DNA of 39,558 nucleotides from a virus. Under the pieces are notes generated by a model that was not told where the DNA came from, did no database searches, and was given only the letters and a program-made list of their open reading frames with translations. Of the stretch, positions 23,816-30,376 are shown in pieces; position 1 is the stretch's first letter, and each line of letters begins with the position of its first letter. Made by a program: the position numbers and the translations under genes. Location: positions 1 through 39,558 of IMG/VR virus record IMGVR_UViG_3300009285_001247; one strand, 5' to 3'.

Positions 23816-25040
23816 GTGTCTTCCGTCCCTTCTTCTTGGATGATGCCTTCGCGATCGGGATGACCTCGCACGCCTGTCCGCCCTCGAACAGGTCGCGTGT
23901 CGCCTCGTAACAGTCCGGGCAGAGGATGGACTCCCAGCGGAACCGCGCCATCGTCGTGTAACCGCCGCAGTCGTCGCAGCGCTCCTCGGTGAGGAGGATT
24001 GCGGCGCCATCCAACTCGTCCCGCTCGACTGAGTCCATGTCGTCGTACGGTCCGCTGACCATGTTCTGGATGTCGAATCCCTGCTCTGCGTATGCCTCGA
24101 CCAGCGCATCCGCGAGCGCGTCGTCGCTCTTACCGCGTCCGAGCGCGAGCTGATTCTCGCGTGCATCGCGGATCGCGAGCCACTCCTCGACGGACTGCAC
24201 GTCCGGGTCGTTGAGACCGAGTGCGTGCGCTGCAACTGAACCGAGGCGTGCTCCGCCTTTCCCGCGTGACCAGTTCCATGAGGGACCGGTCTGGTCGGGG
24301 TCCCAGTTGCGGACGGTGATCTTCGGGCGGTTGACCTTGAACTTCTCGATTGAGACGATGCCTGCGCGGACGCGAAGCACCTCGCCCTCACCGAGTCTCT
24401 TCATGGTCTCCTTCTTCGGTTTCCGTCCGAACGCCTTGTGCCACGCCCGCTCGATTGCCTCTGGCGTGGATGCCCAGACGATGTAATCCTTCGCATCGAC
24501 GTAGACGAGCGGGTAGTCTCGCGTTCGGGCAAGTGCGAGTTCCGTCGGGCGGTCGGTGTCCGCGAGTGCAACGGCGGCACCACCCTCCAGAAGTTCGAGC
24601 GCACCGCCGATATCCTCCCAGCCACTGACCTGACTGATCAGTGCAGGGATGACCTCGGTGTCAACCTGCGCGTGGCGGGCCATGCCCCAATCCTTGAACA
24701 GCTCGTCGTCGTTCCAGACGGTCCCGTTGTGCGTGCAGTAAACGCTACCTGAAGTCTGCGGGTGCGCGTCCTCGGTGGCGTGCTGACGACCAGTGGTGGC
24801 GAAGCGGGTGTGCATGAGCACGGAGCGCGCGTCTGCGCGAATCCGGCGCTTCTTGTCAACGAACTTGCGAGCAGGCACGCAGATCTTCTCGATCTGCACG
24901 CCGCCCTCGTCGTCGATGGCGACGTATCCGGTTGCGTCCCGCCCACGATTCTCGATCGCCAAGAGCAACTCGGTCACGAGTGTGTTCAGGCGCTGCACCG
25001 GTCTGTCTGTCTTACGGTGGACTCCTGCGATTCCGCACAT
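23799..25040 (-). CDS. class II glutamine amidotransferase with a zinc-ribbon-like C-terminus
   Basis: ATG 25040 lies behind GAAGGAGGAG and gives MCGIAGVHR, so Cys2 becomes the N-terminal nucleophile after Met removal, as in all class II amidotransferases. The 413-residue protein shows further family signatures: LLAIENRGRDATGYVA, VLMHTRFATTGRQ, HNGTVWNDDEL, TEVIPALI and a strand-rich end of the Ntn domain. It would release ammonia from glutamine, but no synthetase domain is attached. The C-terminal 150 residues include CDDCGGYTT and CPDC, a probable zinc ribbon. With its SLOG neighbour it may modify a nucleotide or another metabolite. The promoter at 25081-25109 lies within an inverted repeat. 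Confidence 0.8.
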   Translation of the reverse strand: MCGIAGVHRKTDRPVQRLNTLVTELLLAIENRGRDATGYVAIDDEGGVQIEKICVPARKFVDKKRRIRADARSVLMHTRFATTGRQHATEDAHPQTSGSVYCTHNGTVWNDDELFKDWGMARHAQVDTEVIPALISQVSGWEDIGGALELLEGGAAVALADTDRPTELALARTRDYPLVYVDAKDYIVWASTPEAIERAWHKAFGRKPKKETMKRLGEGEVLRVRAGIVSIEKFKVNRPKITVRNWDPDQTGPSWNWSRGKGGARLGSVAAHALGLNDPDVQSVEEWLAIRDARENQLALGRGKSDDALADALVEAYAEQGFDIQNMVSGPYDDMDSVERDELDGAAILLTEERCDDCGGYTTMARFRWESILCPDCYEATRDLFEGGQACEVIPIAKASSKKKGRKTHARRS

Positions 25041-25080
25041 TTGATGGCTCCTCCTTCGGGTGGCCTTTCTATTCCTGCCC

Positions 25081-25109
25081 ACCCTATACGATCCGGGCCG
25101 GGAATGCAA
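25081..25109 (-). promoter_or_regulatory. sigma70-type promoter of the amidotransferase operon
   Basis: On the minus strand TTGCAT (25109-25104) is followed after 17 bases by TAGGGT (25086-25081). Transcription would begin some 30 bases before the ribosome binding site of the amidotransferase gene. The -35 box lies in the loop of the 25091-25130 inverted repeat. Confidence 0.5.
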
Positions 25110-25130
25110 GGGGCATCCTCCGGCCCGGAT
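25091..25130. repeat. 11-bp perfect inverted repeat flanking a -35 box
   Basis: ATCCGGGCCGG (25091-25101) and CCGGCCCGGAT (25120-25130) are exact inverses separated by 18 bases. The repeat lies just after the end of the holin gene on the minus strand, so it can form a strong hairpin terminator for the lysis operon; it also brackets the -35 element of the next promoter and could be an operator. Confidence 0.65.
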
Positions 25131-25142
25131 TCGGCCCCGGTG

Positions 25143-25346
25143 CTACGCCTCGCCCGGGTCTGCGCCCCAGCGCCGGAGCTTGTCCAGCGCCACGATCAGG
25201 GCCGCGATGGCGACTGCCGCGAACGGCTGCCACGCACCCGGAAACGCGTCCCCGACTTCCGGGAGCACGGTGACCACAGCGCCAGCAGCGCCAGCGACGC
25301 CCACACGCACCAGGCGCGTGAGCACGGTCTTCCATTTCTGACTCAT
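25143..25346 (-). CDS. holin-like membrane protein
   Basis: A 67-residue protein beginning MSQKWKTVLTRLVR. It has two hydrophobic segments, VGVAGAAGAVVTVLP and PFAAVAIAALIVALDKLRRW, with a basic edge after the second, the usual makeup of small holins. It is the last gene of a cassette with an amidase endolysin and two other membrane proteins. It would form lesions in the cytoplasmic membrane to start lysis. The 'ALDKLRRW' end is common in actinophage holins. The ribosome binding site is a purine-rich stretch, AAAGAGAG. Confidence 0.65.
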   Translation of the reverse strand: MSQKWKTVLTRLVRVGVAGAAGAVVTVLPEVGDAFPGAWQPFAAVAIAALIVALDKLRRWGADPGEA

Positions 25347-25353
25347 CTCTCTT

Positions 25354-25827
25354 TCACCCCCTTAAGGGTTTGACAACGAAAGTATCCGTGTACCATCCGA
25401 CGCACGTTGTCTCCCGACCTCGTTGCGCGCACTCCTGCCCCTCGATTCTCCAGGGTCCATCCGAGATCGCTGGGTCAATCACATTGTCAAACCGCCTCGT
25501 GACGCAACCATCCGGGCCGACTTCGTCCAGACCGCGCGTACCGACCCCTTGTCTGTACAGCAAGATGGTCCTCTGTGTGTCTTGCCGTCTCCATACAACG
25601 GTGAAAGTGAAGGTGAGTGGGAGATACTTGGTGCGATAGCATTTCGTCCCGACTGTGATGACTGCCCCACCCGGCTCTATGATCTTGGGGCCGAGTACTT
25701 TCTGCGGGACTGTGTACTTTCGGAATGGCTCAAACTCATTCTTATTCAGAACCGTCATGAGATTAAGGGTGACGAGACCCGCGCCGATCGCAAGCATAAG
25801 TCCGCCGAATACGGCGGTCTTTGTCAT
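25354..25827 (-). CDS. membrane-anchored protein of the lysis cassette, function unknown
   Basis: The 157-residue protein starts with ATG 25827 behind AAGGAGGCGG, overlapping the previous stop (ATGA). An N-terminal segment, AVFGGLMLAIGAGLVTLNLM, should anchor it in the membrane. The remaining ~130 residues would be outside the cell and are strand-rich, with four Cys (KCYRTKY, DGCVTRRF, QECAQRGRETTC) that could form disulfides. Its place between an amidase and a holin suggests a lysis or envelope role, for example a spanin-like or holin-regulating protein, but no family is recognised. Confidence 0.55.
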   Translation of the reverse strand: MTKTAVFGGLMLAIGAGLVTLNLMTVLNKNEFEPFRKYTVPQKVLGPKIIEPGGAVITVGTKCYRTKYLPLTFTFTVVWRRQDTQRTILLYRQGVGTRGLDEVGPDGCVTRRFDNVIDPAISDGPWRIEGQECAQRGRETTCVGWYTDTFVVKPLRG

Positions 25828-26048
25828 ATACCGCCTCCTTGTAAGAGTGCCAGCGTCAATGACGCGCTCGCGCCCACAACTGAAAGTATCAGACCCCAGA
25901 GGAGCTTTTTCACCGTCTTCATGTCCGACTCAAGCGACGCTAAACGGACGAGAACTGTCTCTGGCGGCACGGCGTTCACCCTGCGTTCTAGCTCTGCGAT
26001 CCGCCATGAGAGTGTCCCACCGTTTGTCTGCGACGTGACAGCGCTCAT
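25824..26048 (-). CDS. coiled-coil membrane protein, holin-like (XhlA-style)
   Basis: The 74-residue protein starts at ATG 26048 overlapping the endolysin stop. Its N-terminal half is a predicted coiled coil (WRIAELERRVNAV, VRLASLESDMKTVKKLL) and its C-terminal part a transmembrane segment (LLWGLILSVVGASASLTLAL). This order is that of XhlA-type lysis proteins, which help a holin and an amidase to lyse the cell. Function is inferred from layout and context. Confidence 0.6.
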   Translation of the reverse strand: MSAVTSQTNGGTLSWRIAELERRVNAVPPETVLVRLASLESDMKTVKKLLWGLILSVVGASASLTLALLQGGGI

Positions 26049-26878
26049 CCCTTCGTTGGCCTGTCCGTGAATGCCAGCGATATCCGGCGGTAGAACGCTT
26101 CACCGATATCACCCGGACAGGATGTCGAGTTGACTTTGCGGTGCACGGTGTCACGGGCAGGCAGTGGCTTCCATTTCTCACCCTTGCGCGGTGAGAATCC
26201 GCGCTCTAGCTCTCGGTACAACCAGCGGAGTGTCTTGCGCTGCGCTGCGTTCGGCCCGCTCGTTCCACCCTGGAACGCGATCCCGTACGTGTAGGAGTTG
26301 AAACCTCCGTCGCAATGCCAGGTCGTGACCCAAGGGTCATTGAACACAAGTACTGCACCCGAGCGGTCGACACCTGCCCCGTACGCGATCGAAGGTGCGC
26401 CGCCCTGGTCGAGGTAGTCCGTGCGCACGTGGAATGACGCATCGTTGATGAACGGCACTTCGTTGCCGGTGTAGTGGCCGAGCTTGTACCGCAGGCTCCC
26501 CGCAGGCCGAGGATCCCACCGCTTCCACGCGTGCACCGGGAAACCGTTACGACCGTCGCGGCAGTCAATCACCTTCGGCTTGAAGCCGGGAACGAGTGCA
26601 CGAGTCGCGACTATCGGACGCCGCTTCTTACGCAGCTTGCCGACAGCCTTCCACGTGACCGGCCCGACGATACCGTCCGGCGTGACGCCTGCCGCCAACT
26701 GCGCGACGATCGTCGCGGACTGGAGCGGCTTATCAAACGGTCTGCCGAAACCAGCGAGGACGAACCCCTTTGAGCGCAGGCGTGCCCGCCACAAGTCCAT
26801 GCGTGGACTGTTCGGGTCGCCCAGCTCCAGAGGGTTGGCGCTTAGGCGCACAATGAACTCCCGCTCCCAGGTCTTCAC
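26045..26878 (-). CDS. endolysin: peptidoglycan-binding domain plus N-acetylmuramoyl-L-alanine amidase
   Basis: GTG 26878 is taken as start: the longer frame to 27016 would overlap the integrase and have no protein-like character, and a GGGTATGAT element sits 6 bases upstream. Of 277 residues, about the first 80 hold a peptidoglycan-binding repeat (QSATIVAQLAAGVTPDGIVG-type). The rest is an Amidase_2/PGRP domain with zinc ligands expected in KLGHYTGNE (His), TWHCDGG and TVHRKVNSTSCPGD (His and Cys). It cleaves the bond between muramic acid and L-alanine in the host wall. There is no signal peptide, so release depends on the holin. Confidence 0.8.
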   Translation of the reverse strand: MKTWEREFIVRLSANPLELGDPNSPRMDLWRARLRSKGFVLAGFGRPFDKPLQSATIVAQLAAGVTPDGIVGPVTWKAVGKLRKKRRPIVATRALVPGFKPKVIDCRDGRNGFPVHAWKRWDPRPAGSLRYKLGHYTGNEVPFINDASFHVRTDYLDQGGAPSIAYGAGVDRSGAVLVFNDPWVTTWHCDGGFNSYTYGIAFQGGTSGPNAAQRKTLRWLYRELERGFSPRKGEKWKPLPARDTVHRKVNSTSCPGDIGEAFYRRISLAFTDRPTKG

Positions 26879-26884
26879 CCTGAC

Positions 26885-26893
26885 ATCATACCC
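26885..26893 (-). promoter_or_regulatory. GGGTATGAT element upstream of the endolysin
   Basis: The exact GGGTATGAT lies on the minus strand, overlaps the stop codon of the integrase gene, and is 6 bases before the GTG of the endolysin. It gives the lysis cassette its own, probably leaderless, transcript. Confidence 0.5.
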
Positions 26894-27524
26894 GCCTTCG
26901 CATTCGTACGCGCGCACCGAGGTCGCTCTCGGACACGTGCGTGTATATCTCCGTGGTCGCCACACTGGCATGGCCCAGAAGAGTCTGGGCATCCCTCGTG
27001 GTGAAGCCCTCTTCAAGCAGCTCAGACGCGAACGAATGCCGGAGTACGTGCGGGGTGCATGCTGCCGTGATTCCTGCCTCTTCCTTGTACCGTCGGACCA
27101 GATGCTGAACCGATCTGGTCGTCAGCCCACCGCGATCCTCCCGGCAGAACAGCGGATCATCGTCCCCGGCACCGAGCCCCTCACGCGCGCTCATCCACTC
27201 AGCGAGCGATCCGCGCACCCTGTCCGGGTCCAGGTAGGACGTCCGGTCGACTCCGCCCTTCCCGTCCCAGACGTGCACCGCGCCCGTCGCCATGTCGATG
27301 TCTCGCGGGCGCAGCTTGACGATCTCCGAGACCCTGAGCCCCGCCCGGTACGTCACCTCCATCAGTGCGCGGTCCCTGAGTCCGCGCCAGGTGTCTGTGT
27401 CCGGAGCATCGAGCAGTGCAGCAACTTCCTCCCGGGACAAGCGCTTCGGCAGTCTGCGCCGCTTGCGCTTTTTCGGCTTCGCAGTTTCAGCCTTCTGCGA
27501 AGTCAGCCACGAAAGAACGCCCAC
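26886..27524 (-). CDS. tyrosine recombinase/integrase, catalytic domain only
   Basis: The 212-residue protein contains a complete active site: R64 (AGLRVSEI), K89 (WDGKGG), H159-x-x-R162 (PHVLRHSFAS), H185 (LLGHAS) and Y194 (IYTHV). It would break and rejoin DNA through the tyrosine, as for phage integration or XerC-like resolution. It is notably short: the first 25 residues are very basic (KPKKRKRRRLPKRL) and the usual arm-binding and SAM-like core-binding domains are missing. GTG 27524 lies 7 bases after a GGGTACAAT element. It implies a temperate lifestyle or dimer resolution. No attachment site could be identified. Confidence 0.8.
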   Translation of the reverse strand: MGVLSWLTSQKAETAKPKKRKRRRLPKRLSREEVAALLDAPDTDTWRGLRDRALMEVTYRAGLRVSEIVKLRPRDIDMATGAVHVWDGKGGVDRTSYLDPDRVRGSLAEWMSAREGLGAGDDDPLFCREDRGGLTTRSVQHLVRRYKEEAGITAACTPHVLRHSFASELLEEGFTTRDAQTLLGHASVATTEIYTHVSESDLGARVRMRRRV

Positions 27525-27531
27525 ACGACTG

Positions 27532-27540
27532 ATTGTACCC
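27532..27540 (-). promoter_or_regulatory. GGGTACAAT element upstream of the integrase
   Basis: GGGTACAAT on the minus strand lies 7 bases before the GTG at 27524, with no ribosome binding site between, as expected for a leaderless transcript. A hairpin terminator lies directly upstream (27556-27572), so the integrase seems to be an independent unit. Confidence 0.5.
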
Positions 27541-27555
27541 TGCCGACATGAGAAA

Positions 27556-27572
27556 CGCCCCTGGCGGGGGCG
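27556..27572 (-). terminator. GC-rich hairpin ending the small-gene operon before the integrase
   Basis: CGCCCC (27556-27561) pairs with GGGGCG (27567-27572) around a 5-base loop. On the minus strand it is followed by TTTCT. It lies about 20 bases after the stop of the 26-residue gene, a good position for an intrinsic terminator. Confidence 0.6.
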
Positions 27573-27593
27573 CCTCTCGGGTCGAGCAGAAAG

Positions 27594-27674
27594 TCAGACT
27601 ACGACGTAGCGCCGGTTCGTGCGGGTGCGCATGAAGTGTCCGCGCACGGTGAAGGAACTGGACGTGGTGGCCAT
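27594..27674 (-). CDS. very small basic protein (26 aa) with a strong ribosome binding site
   Basis: ATG 27674 lies 6 bases after AGAAGGAGG, one of the best ribosome binding sites here. The 26-residue product starts MATTSSSFTVRGHF and ends with several Arg residues and VVV. It follows the 63-residue gene in one operon and is followed by a hairpin terminator. Tiny 'F-x-V-R-G-H' proteins of this type occur in phages without known function. The strong start signal is the main evidence. Confidence 0.5.
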   Translation of the reverse strand: MATTSSSFTVRGHFMRTRTNRRYVVV

Positions 27675-27712
27675 CTTGGCCTCCTTCTGGTTGGTGGCTG
27701 AATCCATGGTGA

Positions 27713-27904
27713 TCACGAGACGAGGTCTGCGAGGTTGGGGTAGCGTGCGGCGATCATTGCATCGATTTCCTGACTGTTCAGATCCGGGCTCTTCGCCTTG
27801 ATTTCCTTGCGATGTGATTCAACCCAGCTCTGGCGTTCGTCATCGTCAACCGGGAGGTGCGCTGCGATGCTTTGCTGAAGGTTCATCTTGCGGATTTGTC
27901 TCAT
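27713..27904 (-). CDS. small hypothetical protein (63 aa)
   Basis: ATG 27904 is preferred over the longer frame because a promoter (TTGCAT-16-GATAAT) ends 6 bases upstream of it, implying a leaderless mRNA. The product starts MRQIRKMNLQQSI and is acidic and predicted helical (VDDDERQSWVESHRKEI, NSQEIDAMIAARYPNLADL). No known motif. It heads a short operon with the 26-residue gene, next to the integrase, a spot where phages keep regulatory genes. Confidence 0.55.
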   Translation of the reverse strand: MRQIRKMNLQQSIAAHLPVDDDERQSWVESHRKEIKAKSPDLNSQEIDAMIAARYPNLADLVS

Positions 27905-27910
27905 GGGCGC

Positions 27911-27938
27911 ATTATCGCATCTGGGCGGAGTAATGCAA
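27911..27938 (-). promoter_or_regulatory. sigma70-type promoter of the small-gene operon
   Basis: On the minus strand TTGCAT (27938-27933) and GATAAT (27916-27911) are spaced by 16 bases. The downstream ATG at 27904 is 6 bases after the -10 box. It is one of the few places in the window with both boxes recognisable. Confidence 0.55.
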
Positions 27939-27983
27939 GTGCTTGGGCAAACCTTCACAATTATGGGTTTGAAGTGGGAAGAG

Positions 27984-27996
27984 CGCCTGGGAGGCG
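27984..27996 (-). terminator. short hairpin after the early operon (weak)
   Basis: CGCCT (27984-27988) pairs with AGGCG (27992-27996) around GGG. It lies 60 bases after the stop of the 28056-28580 gene, where the early minus-strand operon would end. The stem is short and only CTCTTCCC follows, so this is a weak candidate. The rest of 27905-28055 holds no gene that I can see. Confidence 0.3.
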
Positions 27997-28055
27997 TTCT
28001 GCGGTGTCGGCTGCATGGATGGGTGGGGGTGCGGCGGCGAGGGCGGTAGGGGGCA

Positions 28056-28580
28056 TCAGGACGCCAAACGGACTAGCGGTACGCGGTACGTCGCGGCAGT
28101 CGCCTCGGCATCCCGGCAAACCTGCTCGCGTCTGCGCTCGTCTAGGACCGGGCGATCCCAGACGAAGATCGCGGAGATCCGTGCTCGCTCTGCGCGCCAG
28201 CCGCCTGAGTGGACTATCACCCTTCCGGCCAGCTCGACCTCACCTAGGGTATGAATGGAGAATCCGTACTGGCGGAGAAGAGCGTCCTTACTCGCGATCG
28301 CATGGATACCGCAGTTGCACAGCCTGCCCGGTGCTGCGTGGTCGTCACCAAACCCCGAGACGTGACGCTGCGCGGTGATCCATTCACCAACCGGCCACGG
28401 ACTCTCCGAATGCATGACGAGCGGGTACAACAGCACGCGTCCGTCTTCCTGACGCGCATGACGCCACGCCCTTAGTCCGCGGACAGGGTCAATGTATAGC
28501 GGGACGTCCGGACGCTCAGTGCGCTGCGGGAGCGAGAGCAGGAGTGGGTTCGGCCGTCTCATATTCGGGGTCTGGTTCAT
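28056..28580 (-). CDS. hypothetical protein with a conserved actinobacterial-type C-terminal domain
   Basis: A 174-residue frame starting with ATG 28580 or ATG 28562; both starts lie inside an overlapping small frame (28516-28650), and no ribosome binding site decides between them. The middle has RLCNCGIHAIASKDALL and the end has LGEVELAGRVIVHSGGWRAE. The pattern 'C-x-C-G-I-x-A' followed by 'G-x-V-x-L-x-G-R-V-x-x-H-x-x-G-x-R-A' occurs in many hypothetical proteins of actinobacteria and their phages, with no known role. It is last in the early operon. Confidence 0.6.
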   Translation of the reverse strand: MNQTPNMRRPNPLLLSLPQRTERPDVPLYIDPVRGLRAWRHARQEDGRVLLYPLVMHSESPWPVGEWITAQRHVSGFGDDHAAPGRLCNCGIHAIASKDALLRQYGFSIHTLGEVELAGRVIVHSGGWRAERARISAIFVWDRPVLDERRREQVCRDAEATAATYRVPLVRLAS

Positions 28581-28650
28581 CCTCAGTCACAGCGGGCAAC
28601 TCGATCGGTTCAACACGAATCTCCTCGATCTCTGGCCCGATGTGCGTCAT
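28516..28650 (-). CDS. small acidic Pro-rich protein (44 aa), overlapping another frame
   Basis: ATG 28650 forms an ATGA overlap with the stop of the TerS-like gene, the coupling habit of this genome. The 44-residue product starts MTHIGPEIEEIRVE, is very acidic in the middle (VTEDEPDPEYETAE) and ends in Pro/Ala. It overlaps the start of the next gene by 65 bases in another frame. Function unknown; it might only serve to carry ribosomes to the next gene. Confidence 0.4.
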   Translation of the reverse strand: MTHIGPEIEEIRVEPIELPAVTEDEPDPEYETAEPTPALAPAAH

Positions 28651-29096
28651 ACCTCAGTAGCCTCACCCTCGATCACCTGAAACGACTCGCCATCCCTGCG
28701 CACGATCAGCGTGACGGCAGCGAGCGCGCGAGCACCAGACCCGTCTTTTTCGCCCTGCACTGGTGGTATGCGTGCGAGTATCGCCTTAGCTGCATCGAGA
28801 CGGACGTTCCACATCGGGTCGCCGTTGGTCTTGGTCGCATCCAGCGCCTCTACCAGCCGCTCTACAGACTTCGCACCTGCGCCAGCAAGCTCGGCGTGCA
28901 CGCGCGCGACGATCCGCTCAACGAGAGCGGTCTCGTGCTCACGCCATTTGTCTACCTCTTTCTTGTACTCGTCCTGCGCCCGCCAGCGCGACACGGTCGT
29001 GGTCGTGACACCAACTGACGTTGCGATCTCCTCTCGCTCGCGACCTTGCGCATCGAGGAATGCTCCGATTCTCTGTTCAGTGTTCAGCTCGGTCAC
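28647..29096 (-). CDS. HTH protein, candidate terminase small subunit
   Basis: GTG 29096 forms a GTGA overlap with the phosphoesterase stop. The 149-residue protein has an N-terminal helix-turn-helix, EEIATSVGVTTTTVSRWRAQ, followed by DEYKKEVDKWREHE, then helices with VERIVARVHAELAGAGAKSV and RLDAAKAILARI and a short strand-rich end (AVTLIVRRDGESFQVIEGE). This order, HTH followed by 'D-x-x-F/Y-x-x-x-x' and an oligomerising helical part, is that of many phage small terminases, which recognise the packaging site. It is over 11 kb from terL and in the early operon, so a transcription factor remains possible. Confidence 0.55.
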   Translation of the reverse strand: MTELNTEQRIGAFLDAQGREREEIATSVGVTTTTVSRWRAQDEYKKEVDKWREHETALVERIVARVHAELAGAGAKSVERLVEALDATKTNGDPMWNVRLDAAKAILARIPPVQGEKDGSGARALAAVTLIVRRDGESFQVIEGEATEV

Positions 29097-30376
29097 GGGA
29101 TATGCGCCTTTGATTCCTTACCCGTTGCACCGAGAGCGTGTCCGGCAGGGTCGTCCCAGACCTGGCCAGGGAGGAGCTGACCCTCAACGTCTGCATACAG
29201 CGGCAGCCATCCGGTCAGTCCCATCTCACGGTGCACGGACAGGAGCCACTGAAGCGGACGCCCGATCGACTTGAAGTTGGACTGTGCGTACGTGCTCGTC
29301 GCGGGCAGTGCACCGTTGACGCAAATCCATCCGCGGCCGTTCGGGATGATCGCTGCACGGTGTCCGTGCCCGAGACAAACGATGTCCGCACCGCCAAGCA
29401 TTGACTCGTATCCCTGACCTGCGCGCTGGATGCCGTACCACGGGACGCCACCGTAACTCGATGCGGACCACTTGAAACTCGATCCATGCTCAAACACTGT
29501 GCGCTGTCCGAGGACATCCTTGTATCCGAAGAACGTTGTCCAGTTTCGCGCAGTGAGCCTGCCGGACTCAATGTCCGCAGCGCATGCCCGCTCAAGGAAT
29601 GCACCGATCAGCCACGCGACCGTGTCCACGTAATCCAACTCGCCAAGTCCCGCGTCGCCCGCGCGGTGACTGTTCACGCGATCGTGGTTGCCGCCGACCA
29701 TGTCGATCTCAACTTCCTTGAAGATCGTCAGGCACTGACGGACGAGCCAGACGAGCAAGTCGAACGCCTGCACGGTTTGCACGGTGATGACTTCCTCGAC
29801 CTTTCGGTGCTGGCTCGGGCGCAGGTTATCGTTGTCAACCAGATCCCCGAGTGAAAGGATGTGCAATTTCTCGATCTTGCGCCCGTTCGACTCGATCTGG
29901 TGCAGCCAGTTCAGAGCCTTCCAGATTTTCGCGACTTGGCGTCGGGTTGTCGAGACGTCTTGGTAGTACATACCGCCAGTTTCCTCTATCCGTGTCTTCT
30001 GGCCAACGTGCCAGTCCGACAGTTCCAGGATCCACTCGTGCGTGGGCTTCTTGCGTGTGCCACTTTTCGGCACGACGAGCTTAGTCGGAACATGCGCGGT
30101 GATCGCTTCCTCTAGGACGGACTCATAGCGACGCAGTCTGGACTCAGCAGCGGTCAGGGACCGCAGCTGACGCGTCTCCTCGAGACGTGCATCGCGGCGT
30201 TCGGCTTCTGTGAGTGCGTCCTCTAGTGGTTGCCCGCCCGCTGCCTCGGTGGCACCATCTGTCTTGCGCCGTCTGTTGGACGCCAGGTTGCCGTGTGCGG
30301 GTGTGCAGTAGAGCTGAGTCTTGCGTTTCGGCTCAAACTCAACATCGCACTCCTCTAGCGCGCATATCACTCCCAT
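29093..30376 (-). CDS. metallophosphoesterase with an N-terminal Cys-rich motif
   Basis: ATG 30376 (MGVICALEECDVEF) is chosen over GTG 30391, which would extend further into the methyltransferase gene. The 427-residue protein has all main calcineurin-type motifs: SDWHVG, LGDLVDND, GGNHDR and LGHGHRA, which bind two metal ions. N-terminally, CALEEC and YCTPAHG could form a small zinc site, and a basic/helical stretch follows. The enzyme may be a nuclease or nucleotide phosphatase; phage members of this type are often placed with recombination genes. It lies between the methyltransferase and the TerS-like gene in one operon. Confidence 0.75.
   Translation of the reverse strand: MGVICALEECDVEFEPKRKTQLYCTPAHGNLASNRRRKTDGATEAAGGQPLEDALTEAERRDARLEETRQLRSLTAAESRLRRYESVLEEAITAHVPTKLVVPKSGTRKKPTHEWILELSDWHVGQKTRIEETGGMYYQDVSTTRRQVAKIWKALNWLHQIESNGRKIEKLHILSLGDLVDNDNLRPSQHRKVEEVITVQTVQAFDLLVWLVRQCLTIFKEVEIDMVGGNHDRVNSHRAGDAGLGELDYVDTVAWLIGAFLERACAADIESGRLTARNWTTFFGYKDVLGQRTVFEHGSSFKWSASSYGGVPWYGIQRAGQGYESMLGGADIVCLGHGHRAAIIPNGRGWICVNGALPATSTYAQSNFKSIGRPLQWLLSVHREMGLTGWLPLYADVEGQLLPGQVWDDPAGHALGATGKESKAHIP

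Noticed and set aside
23816-24391. Upstream half of the long minus-strand frame 23306-24391
   Set aside because: The part before ATG 23815 is a Ser/Arg/Thr-rich shadow of the amidotransferase gene; only the last 169 residues look like a protein.
25423-26070. Plus-strand frame of 215 codons across the lysis genes
   Set aside because: The minus-strand genes have ribosome binding sites, overlaps and membrane segments; the plus frame has none.
26879-27016. N-terminal extension of the endolysin to 27016
   Set aside because: It overlaps the integrase gene, has low-quality Arg/Pro-rich sequence, and lies upstream of a promoter-like element placed 6 bases before GTG 26878.
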